Part shown: positions 28,801-39,600 of the stretch, in pieces | Position numbering within the stretch: position 1 is the first letter of the stretch | Layout of the letters: each line of letters starts with the position of its first letter | Assembly: GCA_950097015.1 (NCBI GenBank) | Contig: CATNEN010000011.1 | Coordinates: 6,567,001-6,631,000 of the forward strand | Length of the DNA stretch: 64,000 nt | Origin: Macrostomum hystrix | Taxonomy: Eukaryota > Platyhelminthes > Macrostomidae | Reading direction: 5' to 3' | Program-made: the position numbers and the translations under genes | Notes under the pieces: generated by a model | What the model was told of the DNA's origin: nothing | Databases searched by the model: none | What the model saw: only the letters and a program-made list of their open reading frames with translations

Positions 28801-31676
28801 CCGGATCGTTGCCCCAGACTGCGTCCTCTTCGCCGTCAAGTTCGGGACCGGCAAGTAGGCGGCATCGGATCTTAAGCGAGTGTAATAGTTGTAATAGTGT
28901 AATAGTTCAAATGGTAACACACCCACCTCCCTCCACTGACACAACCACCTCCCTCCACTGACACACCCACCTCCCTCCACTGACACACCCACCTCCCTCC
29001 ACTTACACACCCACCTCCCTCCACTTACACACCCACCTCCCTCCACTGACACACCACCTCCCTCCACTGACACACCACCTCCCTCCACTGACACACCCAC
29101 CTCCCTCCACTGAAACACCCACCTCCCTCCACTGACACACCCACCTCCCTCCACTTACACACCCACCTCCCTCCACTTACACACCCACCTCCCTCCACTG
29201 ACACACCACCTCCCTCCACTGAAACACCCACCTCCCTCCACTGACACACCACCTCCCTCCACTGAAACACCCACCTCTCTCTACAGAGACACACACCTCA
29301 CTCCGCAGATACACCCAACTGATAGCACAGTCCATGTTAACAGTAGAACTACCCAGGGGGGGATTTACCCCCCTGACATTTTTTTTGCTGCACCCGAACG
29401 GAACAATGCAAGCACACGAAACTCAAGAACACGGCCATCTTTTTGTTGCGCATCTTCTGAAACAAGAAACAAGTCGCCAGCTGTTCAGACCGTCGAGATA
29501 TTCAATGTTTCTGGCCGAAGGTCCGATTTTTCCCATAAGAGCTAGTGTATTTCATACACCCCCATACACGAATTTGCACTGCGCCTCAGTGCGGCCTTGC
29601 CAGGCCTTCAAAATTTATCAGCATGTCACCCGAGTGTGCCTGCATCATCTCCGTCTTCGGTGGTCACCTACCTTTATCTAGACAGACTGCTGGACCTTCA
29701 AGGGCTACAACAGGTGGAACTAAGCTACGATGGACACCCTGACGCGAATTTCTCAAATTTCAATGCTCAAGCCAAAATATTAGGCGCAGCTCAACCACAG
29801 GACACCATCGCCTAGTCTGTCAACAAATCAGTCACCACTCAACGCTGTTAGCATTCGGGCGCTGCCAAAAAAAATTGTCAGGGGGGGGGGAAATTCCCCC
29901 CCCCTTGGTATAAAAACGGGCGGCAAAATGGCTTGGTAGTCCTACTGTTAATACAGCTTTAAGTAGTGACTCACCTGCCACAGCAGCAGCACAGCCCTAG
30001 CCAGAATAAGGTCACGCGTCTTGCCAGCAAAATCGGCTCGATATCGTCGCACAATGAGCCGAAGTCGGACGGACGCGTCCGCGAAGTGCCGCGGCTCGCC
30101 TCCGACGGCGTAGGCGCCGCAGACAGCCTCGGCCAGGTCGGCCAGGATCAACTCGTCCGGGTACCAATTGTTAGATGACGACGAAGACGAAGATCCCGAC
30201 GTCTTACCGTCGGCCGCGCCGATGCCGGGAGCGCACAGTGCTCGAAGAGGTTCAAAGTCAGTTCTGAGCTTGGCTAGCTCTTCGAGACGACCGCGCCAAG
30301 CCAGGTGAAGCGAATGCCGGCAGCCGACCATCCAGAGATCACGACCACGACGATTCTGCCTGGCGTAGCCGGCGTGCAGGCGATACAACCGCCTGGCCAG
30401 CTCGTCGGCTTCGTGCAGTTCTGCAAGCGACTCCAGCAGGCTGAGCCGGTCCATCACAATGCGTGGCGTGAGCGACGTATTCGTTGGCTTCGGCTGCGGC
30501 CTTTAATGTAAGCGGATTCGGCGGTTTTGCTTAAGAATTCAGACCGAGAGTTGTCACAGACAGGGTGTCCCTCGGGTGTCACAGACAGGGCGTCACTCGA
30601 GTGTCACAGACAGGGTGTCCGGGAGTGTGTCACAGACAGGGTGTCCAGGAGTGTGTCACAGACACGGTGTCCGGGAGTGTCACAGACACGGTGTCCGGGA
30701 GTGTGTCACAGACAGGGTGTCCGGGAGTGTGTCACAGACGGTGTCCGGGAGTGTGTCACAGACACGGTGTCCGGGAGTGTCACAGACACGGTGTCCGGGA
30801 GTGTGTCACAGTCAGGGTGTCTGGGAGTGTGTCACAGACACAGACAGGGTGTCCGGGAGTGTGTCACAGACAGGGTGTCCGGGAGTGTGTCACAGACAGG
30901 GTGTCCGGGAGTGTGTCGCAGACAGGGTGTCCGGGAGTGTGTCACAGACACGGTGTCCTGGAGTGTGTCACAGACAGGGTGTCCGGGAGTGTCACAGTCA
31001 GGGAGTCTGGGAGTGTGTCACAGACACAGACAGGGTGTCCGGGAGTGTGTCACAGACAGGGTGTCCGGGAGTGTGTCACAGTCAGGGTGTCTGGGAGTGT
31101 GTCACAGTCAGGGTGTCCGGGAGTGTGTCACAGACAGGGTGTCCGGGAGTGTCACAGTCAGGGTGTCTGGGAGTGTGTCACAGACACAGACAGGGTGTCC
31201 GGGAGTGTGTCACAGACAGGGTGTCCGGGAATTGTTTCACAGACACAGTAGATACATGGCATGGCATCCCAAAAGACCTACCTGCTCTTCAAATCCCTAT
31301 TTAATCCGCAGTCTCCCAAAGCATCAGCTAGCTGATCTACTGAGTCCTCCAAATGTTTGAGAAAGTCTCTGCACTCATATTCAGTGGGCAGTGTGTTGTA
31401 GCTGTTTGGCGGAGAACGCTTGGCACAGCCGCCGGCCGTCAGGCCATTGGAATCAATGGCACTAGCATTTTCAGCTTTCCCATCCGGCTTGAGATTGGAC
31501 GCTGAAGTGGTGGACACTTTCTCGCAACGCCAATCCGCCAATTCTTTATCAACAGCCACTGTCATCACTTTTCTATGCAATTGAACTCGATCAAAGTACA
31601 GCTGCAAACTAGCTTGACCTGGGATGCACACAGTAGCCTGGTCAGGCTGCTGAGCATGTTGGTTTGATGATGGCAT
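22871..31676 (-). CDS. ESPL1: Separase (separin, peptidase C50)
   Basis: Cysteine protease that cleaves the cohesin kleisin subunit at anaphase onset to release sister chromatids. Exons on the minus strand: 31676-31282, 30500-29975, 28870-28400, 27909-26753, 25886-25475, 24383-24093, 23146-22871; all GT-AG with matching phases, giving 1,175 aa ending in TGA. The C-terminal domain is clear: KLHEFPWEAAL, SYYVLNPDCSLPATEATF, the catalytic His in LYVYCGHGSGSRYL (His1051), the catalytic Cys in FLIGCSSGRL (Cys1077, 26 residues on as in human separase), then GGCPAVLAILWDVTDKDIDR and LIGSAPVLFGLP. The N-terminal part is helical and weakly conserved. A low-complexity linker (about 490-650) carries acidic, Ala and Ser runs and ten consecutive prolines (632-641). 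Much shorter than the human enzyme (about 2,100 aa) and close to nematode size. The start is the first ATG of the most upstream exon; a further exon cannot be excluded. Convergent with CNOT6; five of six introns carry a long array. Confidence 0.95.
23195..23265 (+). mobile_element. tRNA-like SINE fragment in separase intron 6
   Basis: A B-box match (GGAGTTCGAATTCC) preceded at tRNA-like spacing by an A-box-like GTTTGGAGCTTTGG. The stem closure is poor, so this is a relic rather than a tRNA gene. Confidence 0.4.
23330..23985. repeat. ~22-24-bp degenerate array, core GGGGAAATCCC, separase intron 6
   Basis: About 28 diverged units with GGGGAAATCCC followed by an ATT-rich spacer. A block with CATTCTGAAAATTAGGCGG recurs about 190 bp apart (23620 and 23805). 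Confidence 0.85.
24590..25330. repeat. 26-bp array in separase intron 5
   Basis: About 28 units with core GTGTCCTTGGGAAATGGGA and alternating GATTTGAAC, GAACTGAAC and GATTAGAAC links. The marker variant TGTCTTTGAG occurs at 24651, 24859 and 25093, spaced 208 (8 x 26) and 234 (9 x 26) bp, showing block duplication. Confidence 0.95.
25930..26715. repeat. 24-bp array filling separase intron 4
   Basis: About 32 units with core AACAGAGGAATCAGCCCAGA, in CCCAG, CCAAG and ATCCAAG variants. It starts about 45 bp from one splice site and ends about 35 bp from the other. Because 24 is a multiple of three, several frames stay open over about 260 codons as low-complexity shadows. Confidence 0.97.
28040..28275. 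repeat. 35-bp array in separase intron 3
   Basis: Six to seven copies with GGGATCTGGGATAATGATGTG and GCGTATTCTGAATTT. It occupies about half of the intron between 27909 and 28400. Confidence 0.9.
28908..29300. repeat. 20-22-bp array in separase intron 2
   Basis: About 18 units with core CACCTCCCTCCACTGACACA, in TGAAACA and TTACACA variants. It ends about 40 bp before the MITE described next. Confidence 0.95.
29341..29947. mobile_element. piggyBac-type non-autonomous element (MITE), TTAA-flanked
   Basis: A 607-bp element flanked on both sides by TTAA (29337-29340 and 29948-29951), the target duplication of piggyBac transposons. The terminal inverted repeats are CAGTAGAACTACC on the left and, read inward from the right, CAGTAGGACTACC (one mismatch in 13). 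A second inverted pair lies inside each end: a G-run, a short AT-rich spacer, a C-run, then TGACA and a T-run. No transposase-like frame is seen; the internal ORFs are short. It sits in separase intron 2, so it is probably spliced out without effect. Confidence 0.85.
30545..31250. repeat. 26-bp array in separase intron 1
   Basis: About 27 units with core CACAGACAGGGTGTCCGGGA followed by GTGTGT. Variants have CACGG, GTCAGGG, or an extra CAGACA. All three plus frames remain open for about 230-280 codons as an artefact. Confidence 0.95.
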
Positions 31677-33689
31677 CCTCAAAAGTGTTACTTTTCTTTG
31701 ACTTTTTTCTCCGCTTTTTGCAAAAAGTAGAATTCTGCAAGTAGCTAGTTTATTATTGAAAGTTAAATGGATAATTTATTTGAGTATTAATATTGTCTGA
31801 TTTATTCAAATTGAAACATTTTAGAGCTAGCTAATACTAAAGTGATAATAAAATAAAAGGCTATTGATAGAACAAAGAACTGCTTCATCAAATCTAGCAG
31901 AAAAAAAACAAAAATTCTTTAGTTTAGTCTTAAACTTTTATAAAAACACTTGAAGTTCTTGAATCAATTTTTCTTACCTGGTTACTTATAGTAACTTGTA
32001 TAATTAATAGCTGAAGCATATTGTTAAGATTTTTTCTTCAATTTGTTTGATTTTCAGCAGTTATGAATTAATTCATGTTAGTTATGCAAGTTAAAGTCGC
32101 TTATACAGAAAAGAGAAAGCATAGATTTAAATATAATCAGAGAAGCATTTTACATGAATATAACTAATTTACGCAACTTTAGTTCTCAAACCCTAGAACC
32201 CATAAGCTGTTATCAGCCAATAATAATGTTTATGCTCATGACAAAGACAGAGAAGGCTCACTTTGACTAATCCATACAATTTATAGTATACCCCAATGAT
32301 TTGCCAAAGAGTTCTCTCAGGTGAGCCTTACATAGCAAGCAACTTAAAGCTTGAAGAACCAATTAAATTATCAATTTAAATTTCTAGTATAACTGTTTTA
32401 TATACTCTATAAGCACAATACTCACATTATTTACATTGACATATCATTCACATCACAGTTATCTGATCACAAATGTCTGATTCAGTGCTTTGAAACTTGA
32501 AAACTTGGTATATAGCACACTCTAAAAAATCTAATTTCATACTAACTGTTTAATCAGGCATACATAGCATTAAAAGCAATTTAAAAAATTAAAGAAATAT
32601 AAAAGATATAAACTGTTTCTAAAATTGAAATTTGAAAAAAATAGGCCTATATTTAAATTTCGGAAAATCAATATTGAAATATAAGTCTCAAGACTTTAGG
32701 ACTAGGGCCTACTAGCTTTGCATCTCTACTAGTTTAGTATCCAACCTCTAGGAGTCTAGGCCCCTAGCTATTATAATTGTAGCAATGATCTAACATGACA
32801 AGTTGTTGCATTAGTAGGCCTATATAGCTAGATTTGGTCCATGCTTACAAAATATAGGAACAAACTTTTTGACTTTGACCTTTGTGTTTAATCATGGATC
32901 CTGGTTCTAGAGTATTGTCATTGGCTAGGCCTAAGCCTAGTTAAAACAGATCCCTTAGGCGGAGGCCTAGCCCTTAGTCAGACATAGGTATATAACAACC
33001 AGTCAAAAGTAGGGGCCTTATCTAATGACTAAGTCAATTTTACAGCACTCTCTAATAAATAAAGTATACCTAAGTGTATTACAAGAATTGTTGCTTTTTT
33101 CATAAAAAAATCCAGAGGCCAAGCCACTGGCATATTTTATGTCTGCTTGGTTGCTATTGTGCTTCATGATAAATAAACGAAGATAAAATGAAGTATTATG
33201 AAGATAAATTATTTATGAATGAAGCTTTCTAAAATTTGTTGATGAACCATTTCTGCTAGATATTAAAAGAACAAATTGATTTGATTTGATTTGATTTGCT
33301 TCCAATAAAAAGCTATCCATATTTTAATGTTAAAAACATTATAAGTTCCTATCTTGCTAGTGCACTTTTCCGTGAAAATCTACCTTTAATAAATATTCCA
33401 AGATCTTCCAATCGTACATGGAGTATACCTGATCACGCTGCACGCGTTTCTAGTTTTATTTAGTTCAAACTTACGTAAAATAATTTTAAGAAACGCATCA
33501 ACATTTTAACCATTAGAAAAATCTTTGACGCAAGATAAAACGTAATTTTATCATTTAAAAGTAAAACTAACTATAATAACCTTAAATATATTATTTAACT
33601 AACAATATTAATTAATTAAAAGTTCCGCTATTAGGAATTCGCATTATATTATTTTATCTAACGTGGGTGGTACAATCGACGTGTAGTCA

Positions 33690-33791
33690 TAGTATTATTA
33701 GCTTCCATACACAGCTTATCTAAGTAAAATTTGCCGAAAGTCATTAGTCGTAGTATTATTAGCTTCCATACACAGCTTATCTAAGTAAAAT
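33690..33791. repeat. 41-bp exact direct repeat, 61 bp apart
   Basis: The same 41-base segment, beginning TAGTATTATTAGCTTCCATA and ending TAAGTAAAAT, occurs at 33690-33730 and 33751-33791. The preceding bases are also similar, so a 61-bp unit was duplicated once. Confidence 0.9.
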
Positions 33792-34079
33792 CGAAACAGG
33801 CTAAAATAGTATAATTTAAATATGGGTTTTTAGATAAGTACATCATGTATGTCTTATAGGCACCTTTATTGTCTGCCAAGTGCTTCGGGAGAGCATCTAT
33901 AGTTTCACATAATCTACCTTTAAGGTACTTTTCGGCAAAAAAAACTTGCAATTACCAATTAGCTACATGACGTACAGAAAAAGTATTTAATTGTTCGTGT
34001 TTCCATTACATGCTATCTTCAAAATACAATTTTCTATTTGTCCATGCATGTAATTGTAAAAATTCTACAAATGAGTACT

Positions 34080-34118
34080 GGCCAATGCACTGCTTTGTAC
34101 ATGTAAGCGTATATAAAA
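34080..34118 (+). promoter_or_regulatory. Candidate CCAAT and TATA elements
   Basis: GCCAATG near 34081 is followed about 28 bp later by GTATATAAAACC (34109-34120), a good TATA box. They lie about 370 bp upstream of the ATG at 34481, implying a 5' UTR of roughly 340 nt or a small 5' intron. Confidence 0.4.
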
Positions 34119-34480
34119 CCAGCGAGCAAAGCAGTTTAAAAATTAAACATCTGCAACTGAAATCTTGGAACTGCTTGTATTCACACAATATACGCTATAG
34201 TGACTTTAAAAGTAAACAATTTGCTTGCTTGTTTTGCGGTACGCCTCACATTTTCTAATATACGGCAGGGGCAAACGTCATGGACGGTAATTTGTCGTAT
34301 ACTTCATCCAGAAAAAACTGGATATGTCATTTGATGTACGCTTTGCTGTAACTTAAAACTTGAAACAATTGTAAACATCTGCTGACGAAATTGGTCCGCA
34401 GCTTAGGTTAGTTAATTTAAAGTTTTCCATAAAATCTTAAATTCTGCGGCTCTTCTGAATCAGTCGCTGCTTCAATAATC

Positions 34481-35431
34481 ATGATTGCCATGCTTCTGAC
34501 GCTAGTTCTGTTACATTCATCGAGTTTGTTCGTCGTCGCGACGCCATCGTCCAGGGACAGTCGAGACTGCGCGGCCAGTTGGACCCTACTCAGCACACAG
34601 CAGAACCAACTGACTGGCGGCAGAGATATTCAAGTTCGTCTCGGCTACACAAGCGGGCCCAGACAGACGCCGTCTTCTTTGACAGTCGAGGCCTACAGCA
34701 AGCCGACGACGATCCTCACCGAGTTGAGTGTCCGTCTTCAAACAGGTTCAACAGAGATGACAATCCACTCAACGGGCGATGAGCTGGATCGATTGAAGCA
34801 GAGCGAGCTGACTGTCACGGTGCCGCCTCGCGGAACTGTCGCCGTCTGGCAACTGACCGTCATTGTCTCGACGTCCGCCAACGATGGCTCAGTCGAAGAA
34901 GTCCAGCGTCACTACAATCTGGACCACACCTCCGTAATTGTCACCTCCGGTAGGGTAAATCCACCAAATACAATTATTTCCTGCAGCGCCAACTATCGCA
35001 CTCGGCAGCTGATCTCGGAGGACACACCGGTGCGGCTGAGACACGCCAACACTGGCCGCTACCTGGTGATGAGGCTGCAGCGAGGCTGGGAAGCGGCAAC
35101 GCTTAGTTACAGCCGGGAATATCGCTACAGGCTGATTGGCATCGGCACGGGAGGCGTCGGCAGCGGAGTCAGGATCGAGGCCGAGACGCACACCTTCGGC
35201 GGATACCGGTACGCCTACGCGTCACTCAGGGGCGGCGTGTACTTCGACACGTTCAGTCAGTCCTCGCTGTCCCAGCAGTGGCAGCTGAGCAACCCTTACC
35301 CGAGGCAGGGCGATCGAGTGACCTTTCGAAACCGACGATGGCCTAGAGCGGCGCTGCAGGCGTCCGCCGACTTTGTGCGTTGCTTCAGCACACAGAATCC
35401 CGACTGGTGGATCCTGGAGACTGATGGATGA
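34481..35431 (+). CDS. Secreted protein with possible beta-trefoil-like C-terminal half
   Basis: A 316-aa single-exon gene whose product I do not recognise with certainty. The start is an ATG followed by a classic signal peptide (MIAMLLTLVLLHSSSLFVVA), with likely cleavage near residue 20. Residues about 30-150 are rich in beta-type Thr/Ser/Val patterns and look like an extracellular beta-sandwich. The C-terminal half has segments such as PVRLRHANTGRYLVMRL, EAETHTFGG, VYFDTFSQ and WWILE, resembling beta-trefoil domains of the MIR/ricin/FGF type. Only a few cysteines are visible (about 30, 170 and 305). Downstream is AT-rich DNA with no obvious partner gene. GC-rich coding composition and the signal peptide argue for a real gene; the function is unknown. 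Confidence 0.75.
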   Translation: MIAMLLTLVLLHSSSLFVVATPSSRDSRDCAASWTLLSTQQNQLTGGRDIQVRLGYTSGPRQTPSSLTVEAYSKPTTILTELSVRLQTGSTEMTIHSTGDELDRLKQSELTVTVPPRGTVAVWQLTVIVSTSANDGSVEEVQRHYNLDHTSVIVTSGRVNPPNTIISCSANYRTRQLISEDTPVRLRHANTGRYLVMRLQRGWEAATLSYSREYRYRLIGIGTGGVGSGVRIEAETHTFGGYRYAYASLRGGVYFDTFSQSSLSQQWQLSNPYPRQGDRVTFRNRRWPRAALQASADFVRCFSTQNPDWWILETDG

Positions 35432-36049
35432 CCAGCTTTGGAACTTTGAGACGATAATGATTGATTCAGCTGTTAAAATACAATATTCGAGAAGGCTCAT
35501 AAAGCCTAACTTAATTAGTATGAACACAAACTGAATTCCAATTTCAGCAAAAATGAAATGACAGATATTAATTTACACTTTCATAATTTAGTTCGCAAGA
35601 AATATGCGATTACCAGAAGAAGTACTTTAAACAGCTCTTTTCTTGTCTGTTTACTCAGCTGTCGGAGATGTTCAGCTTTCTCTCAGCCAGTCTCACTCCT
35701 TCATCTACGCAAAACTCGGCTCTAAGATTGTTTTTGTCTTTTGTCTGTACGCTCGCGCTCGGTTGCTTGCCTGTGGGGTCTCTTAATAACCATCAAAAAC
35801 TTTTCGCTTTGCTCTTTTCCTGGGCCTCGTTCTCTTCGCTGTCTCTCTCTCCATCTCTCTCCATCTATGTATGTACGTTTTAACCTAGCGACAGTTTAAA
35901 ACACTTCGTTTATTTTTCTCTGCAAAGGTGTCCGAAACTATTCTAGTCGCTTTAAGCCCAGATTTTGTAAGGTGTCAAATCTTGTGACCATCCAGCCTTT
36001 TTTGACCTGTCACCTGACTGATCTCGGTAAATAATCACTGCCACTGTGC
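35432..36049. other. Intergenic DNA and possible 5' UTR exon of the methyltransferase-like gene
   Basis: About 600 bp. A donor-like G|GTAAAT at 36027 could end a non-coding exon joined to the acceptor at 36657, with the 14-bp array filling the intron between. The 71-codon frame at 35668-35883 is low-complexity and unsupported. Confidence 0.3.
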
Positions 36050-36640
36050 TACAACACACTATCACCTGTCTTCTACCCACTGTCTTCTACCCACTGTTTT
36101 CTACCCACTGTCTTCTACTCACTGTCTTCTACCCACTGTCTTCTACCCACTGTCTTCTACCCACTGTCTTCTACTCACTGTCTTCTACCCACTCTCTTCT
36201 ACCCACTGTCTTCTACCCACTGTCTTCTACCCACTGTCTTCTACCCACTGTCTTCTACTCACTGTCTTCTACCCACTCTCTTCTACCCACTGTCTTCTAC
36301 CCACTGTCTTCTACCCACTGTCTTCTACCCACTGTCTTCTACCCACTGTCTTCTACCCACTGTCTTCTACCCACTGTCTTCTACCCACTGTCTTCTACCC
36401 ACTGTATTCTACCCACTGTCTTCTACCCACTGTCTTCTCCCCACTGTATTCTACCCACTGTATTCTACCCACTGTCTTCTACCCACTGTATTCTACCCAC
36501 TGTCTTCTACCCACCCGACTGTCTTCTGCCTACTGTCTTCTACCCACTGTATTTTGCCCACTGTCTTCTACCCACCCCACTGTCTTCTACCCACTGTCTT
36601 CTACCCACTGTCTTCTACCCCTAGCCTTCTTCCCCACTTC
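36050..36640. repeat. 14-bp array upstream of the methyltransferase-like gene
   Basis: About 41 copies of CCACTGTCTTCTAC, with TACTCA, CTCTCTT and GTATTC variants. It stops about 20 bp before a splice-acceptor-like TTCCGCAG at 36657. A 192-codon open frame through it is an artefact. Confidence 0.96.
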
Positions 36641-36659
36641 CCGATCATCTTCCGCAGTG

Positions 36660-39600
36660 ATGTCGGCATTCTACGGTCCGGAGACGCCGCGACCATTCAG
36701 CGTTGTGTCCGAGCGACATCAGCGCGGATTGCTGGCCCAGCGGTGCCAATCGGCGGCTGACGACGAGCATTGCAGCTTCGGAGAGGAATACAACAAGGCC
36801 GTCTGCGACTCTGTCTCCCGCATGGCCGAAGTCAACGTTGACGATCTAGTTTGCTACGTCGGACCAAAGAAGGGCTCGCTGGCCAAGGAGCTGGAGAGCC
36901 GGCTGCGGCTGCTGAAGGGCATTCAGGAGGTGGCGCCCGGGGAGATTGTGTATGAGGCCACGAAAACTGGCAGGTGAGAGTGGAAAACGAAATTTAATTC
37001 TCAGTAGATAAAAATGGCGATGCCCCATTTTTTTTCTATAAGTTCACTGAAGAGAAGAGAAAATTATTGCACCTAATTCAGATTCTTTCAGTACAATTCA
37101 TATCTTTACAGAATTAATAATCCCCTGTTCATGGAGTTCCCTCTTCAGAGAGCTGGATTCCCTTCTTGATATAGTGGCAACTCTCTCTTTATTGATAGAG
37201 AATCCCTTCAACAAAAAATGGTAATATTATCTTGAAAAAAGACAGAATTCCTTATTGGTAGCAAAGGAAACCATTCTTCTAAAAAACCGTCTTTTCAGTA
37301 TGGGAATTGCTTCTTCTATTTAGACTGGGAATCCCTTCTCCTATTTAGAATGTGAATCCCAGCTTTTATTTAGAATGGGAATCCCTTCTCCTATTAAGAA
37401 TGGGAATCCCTGCTTCTCAGAATGGGAATATTTTCTCCGATTTAGAATGGGAATCCCTTCTCCTATTTAGAATGGGAATCCCTTTTTCTATTTAGAATGG
37501 GAATCCCTTCTCCTATTTAGAATGGGAATCCCTTCTCCTATTTAGAATGGGAATCCCTTCTCCTATTTAGAATGGGAATCCCTTATTCTATATTTAGAAT
37601 GGGAATCCCTTCTTCTATTTAGAATGTGAATCCCAGCTTTTATTTAGAATGGGAATCCCTTCTCATATTAAGAATAGGAATCCCTTCTCCAATTTAGAAT
37701 GGGAATCCCTTCTCCTATTTAGAATGGGAATCCCTTCTCCTATTTAGAATGGGAATCCCTTCTTCTATTTAGAATGTGAATCCCAGCTTCTATTTAGAAT
37801 GTGAATCCCAGCTTTTATTTAGAATGGGAATCCCATCTCCTATTAAGAATGGGAATCCCTGCTTCTCAGAATGGGAATATTTTCTCCGATTTAGAATGGG
37901 AATCCCTTCTTCTATTTAGAATGGGAATCCCTTCTCCTATTTAGAATGGGAATCCCTTCTCCTATTTAGAATGGGAATCCCTTCTCCTACTTAGAACGAG
38001 AATCCCTTCTCCTATTTAGAATAGGAATCCCAACTCCTATTTAGAACGGGAATCCCTTCTCCTATTTAGAATGGGAATCCCTTCTCCTACTTAGAACGAG
38101 AATCCCTTCTCCTATTTAGAATAGGAATCCCAACTCCTATTTAGAACGGGAATCCCTTCTCCTATTTAGAATGGGAATCCCTTCTCCCATCTAGTATAGG
38201 AATCCCTTCTTTTATATTTAGAATGGGAATCCCTTCTCCTATTTAAAATATGAATCCCTACTCCTATTTAGAATGGGAATCTCTGCTTCTCAGAAGGGGA
38301 ATCCCTGCTTCTCAGAATGGGAATCCCTGCTTCTCAGAATGGGAATCCCTGCTTCTCAGAACGGGAATCCCTGCTTCTCAGAATGGGAATCCTTGCTTCT
38401 CAGAATGGGAATACCTTCGTAACTTATCCCATTCGTTTTTTACCTTGTAAGGCCACGTACTTTTTCCAATGAAGTTTCAGTCGAAAAGGCCTAAGAAAAT
38501 AAAAATCCAGAGTTTAAAGAGAAAAATCCTAAATTATTATACACTGAAATCCCAAAACCCCAGGCTGATCCCTGTCTCGGTGGTCAACAGCCAGGCCGAG
38601 GAGCACTTTAGCCAGCTGGCCGCTCAACGCGATGATGACGAGGATTCGCCACCGATTCGCTACGACAAGGTGATCGTCCGGGACTCTCTGGAATACCTTC
38701 AGGACAGAAAGTCCTTCTACATGAACGTCATGCGCTGCCTGCGGCCCCAGGGCTGCCTGCTCATCATTCAGCGCCCTGCGGACATGATCACCCTGCCGTA
38801 TTACTTGGAGGCTCGCGATCGAGTACAAGACTCCGACGTACCGGTGGTTGACACCATCAACCAGATACAGTCGCTAGGATTTGATGTCGAATGGGACGTG
38901 AGTTCGGTTGGGTCAGCTGCACTTTGAATAGAAATGGCCATGAAGAGACGGAACTTGACATTTTCAACCAATCAGAATTAAGGAAGAGCTGTCACACTTG
39001 CTGCGCGTGTCTCAAGGTCAAGAGGCTGCTCAGTATGTATTACATACTGGTTTAAGGATGTCACGTGATAAATATTATATGGCCAAGAACTAAGAAAATA
39101 AAATTTTAAAATGAATTAAGAGGACATTTCCATTAAAACTAAATATTCCTTAAAAGTATATATTCTCATTTTAAGCTATAACATTGTCCAGCAATTTTAG
39201 GTTCAATTCAGATTTCGCTAAACACCGATTAAAAAAACTAGATGTCTAGTTTACTAACTACTCATAGTAGCCGAGAAGTGCAACAAAGCGAATTAAATAA
39301 AAACTTCAGTCTTTTACTGCTTTAAAGTCATCTTAGTGCAGTGCAAATAACAAGCCACCTTTACAAACAACGAACCTCGTGGTCACAATGGTCACATGAT
39401 CGCATCGATAGTTACACCATCAAAATCCACGACAGCGCCTCCCAAATCCTCGGTAGCGCCTCCCAAATCCTCGGTAGCGCCACCCAAATCCTCGGTAGCG
39501 CCACCCAAATCCTCGGTAGCGCCACCCAAATTTACGGTAGCGCCACCCAAATCCACGGTAGCGCCACCCAAATCCACGGTAGCGCCACCCAAATCCTCGG

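Larger units (their letters stand above)
31677..34480. other. AT-rich divergent intergenic region
   Basis: About 2.8 kb between the 5' ends of separase (minus) and the secreted-protein gene (plus), so it should contain both promoters. It has no long tandem array, unusual here. Seen: a cluster of CTAG/AGGCCT motifs at 32640-33010, a TTTGA run near 33275-33298, and a 41-bp direct repeat at 33690 and 33751. Short open frames (for example 34010-34258) have no recognisable product. Confidence 0.5.

Noticed and set aside
28309-29154. 281-codon minus frame in separase
   Set aside because: It runs across an intron array and out of frame with the separase exon 28400-28870, whose frame is fixed by phases on both sides.
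36846-37028. Antisense frame over methyltransferase-like exon 1
   Set aside because: Shadow of the plus-strand exon, which has consistent splice phases into two further exons.
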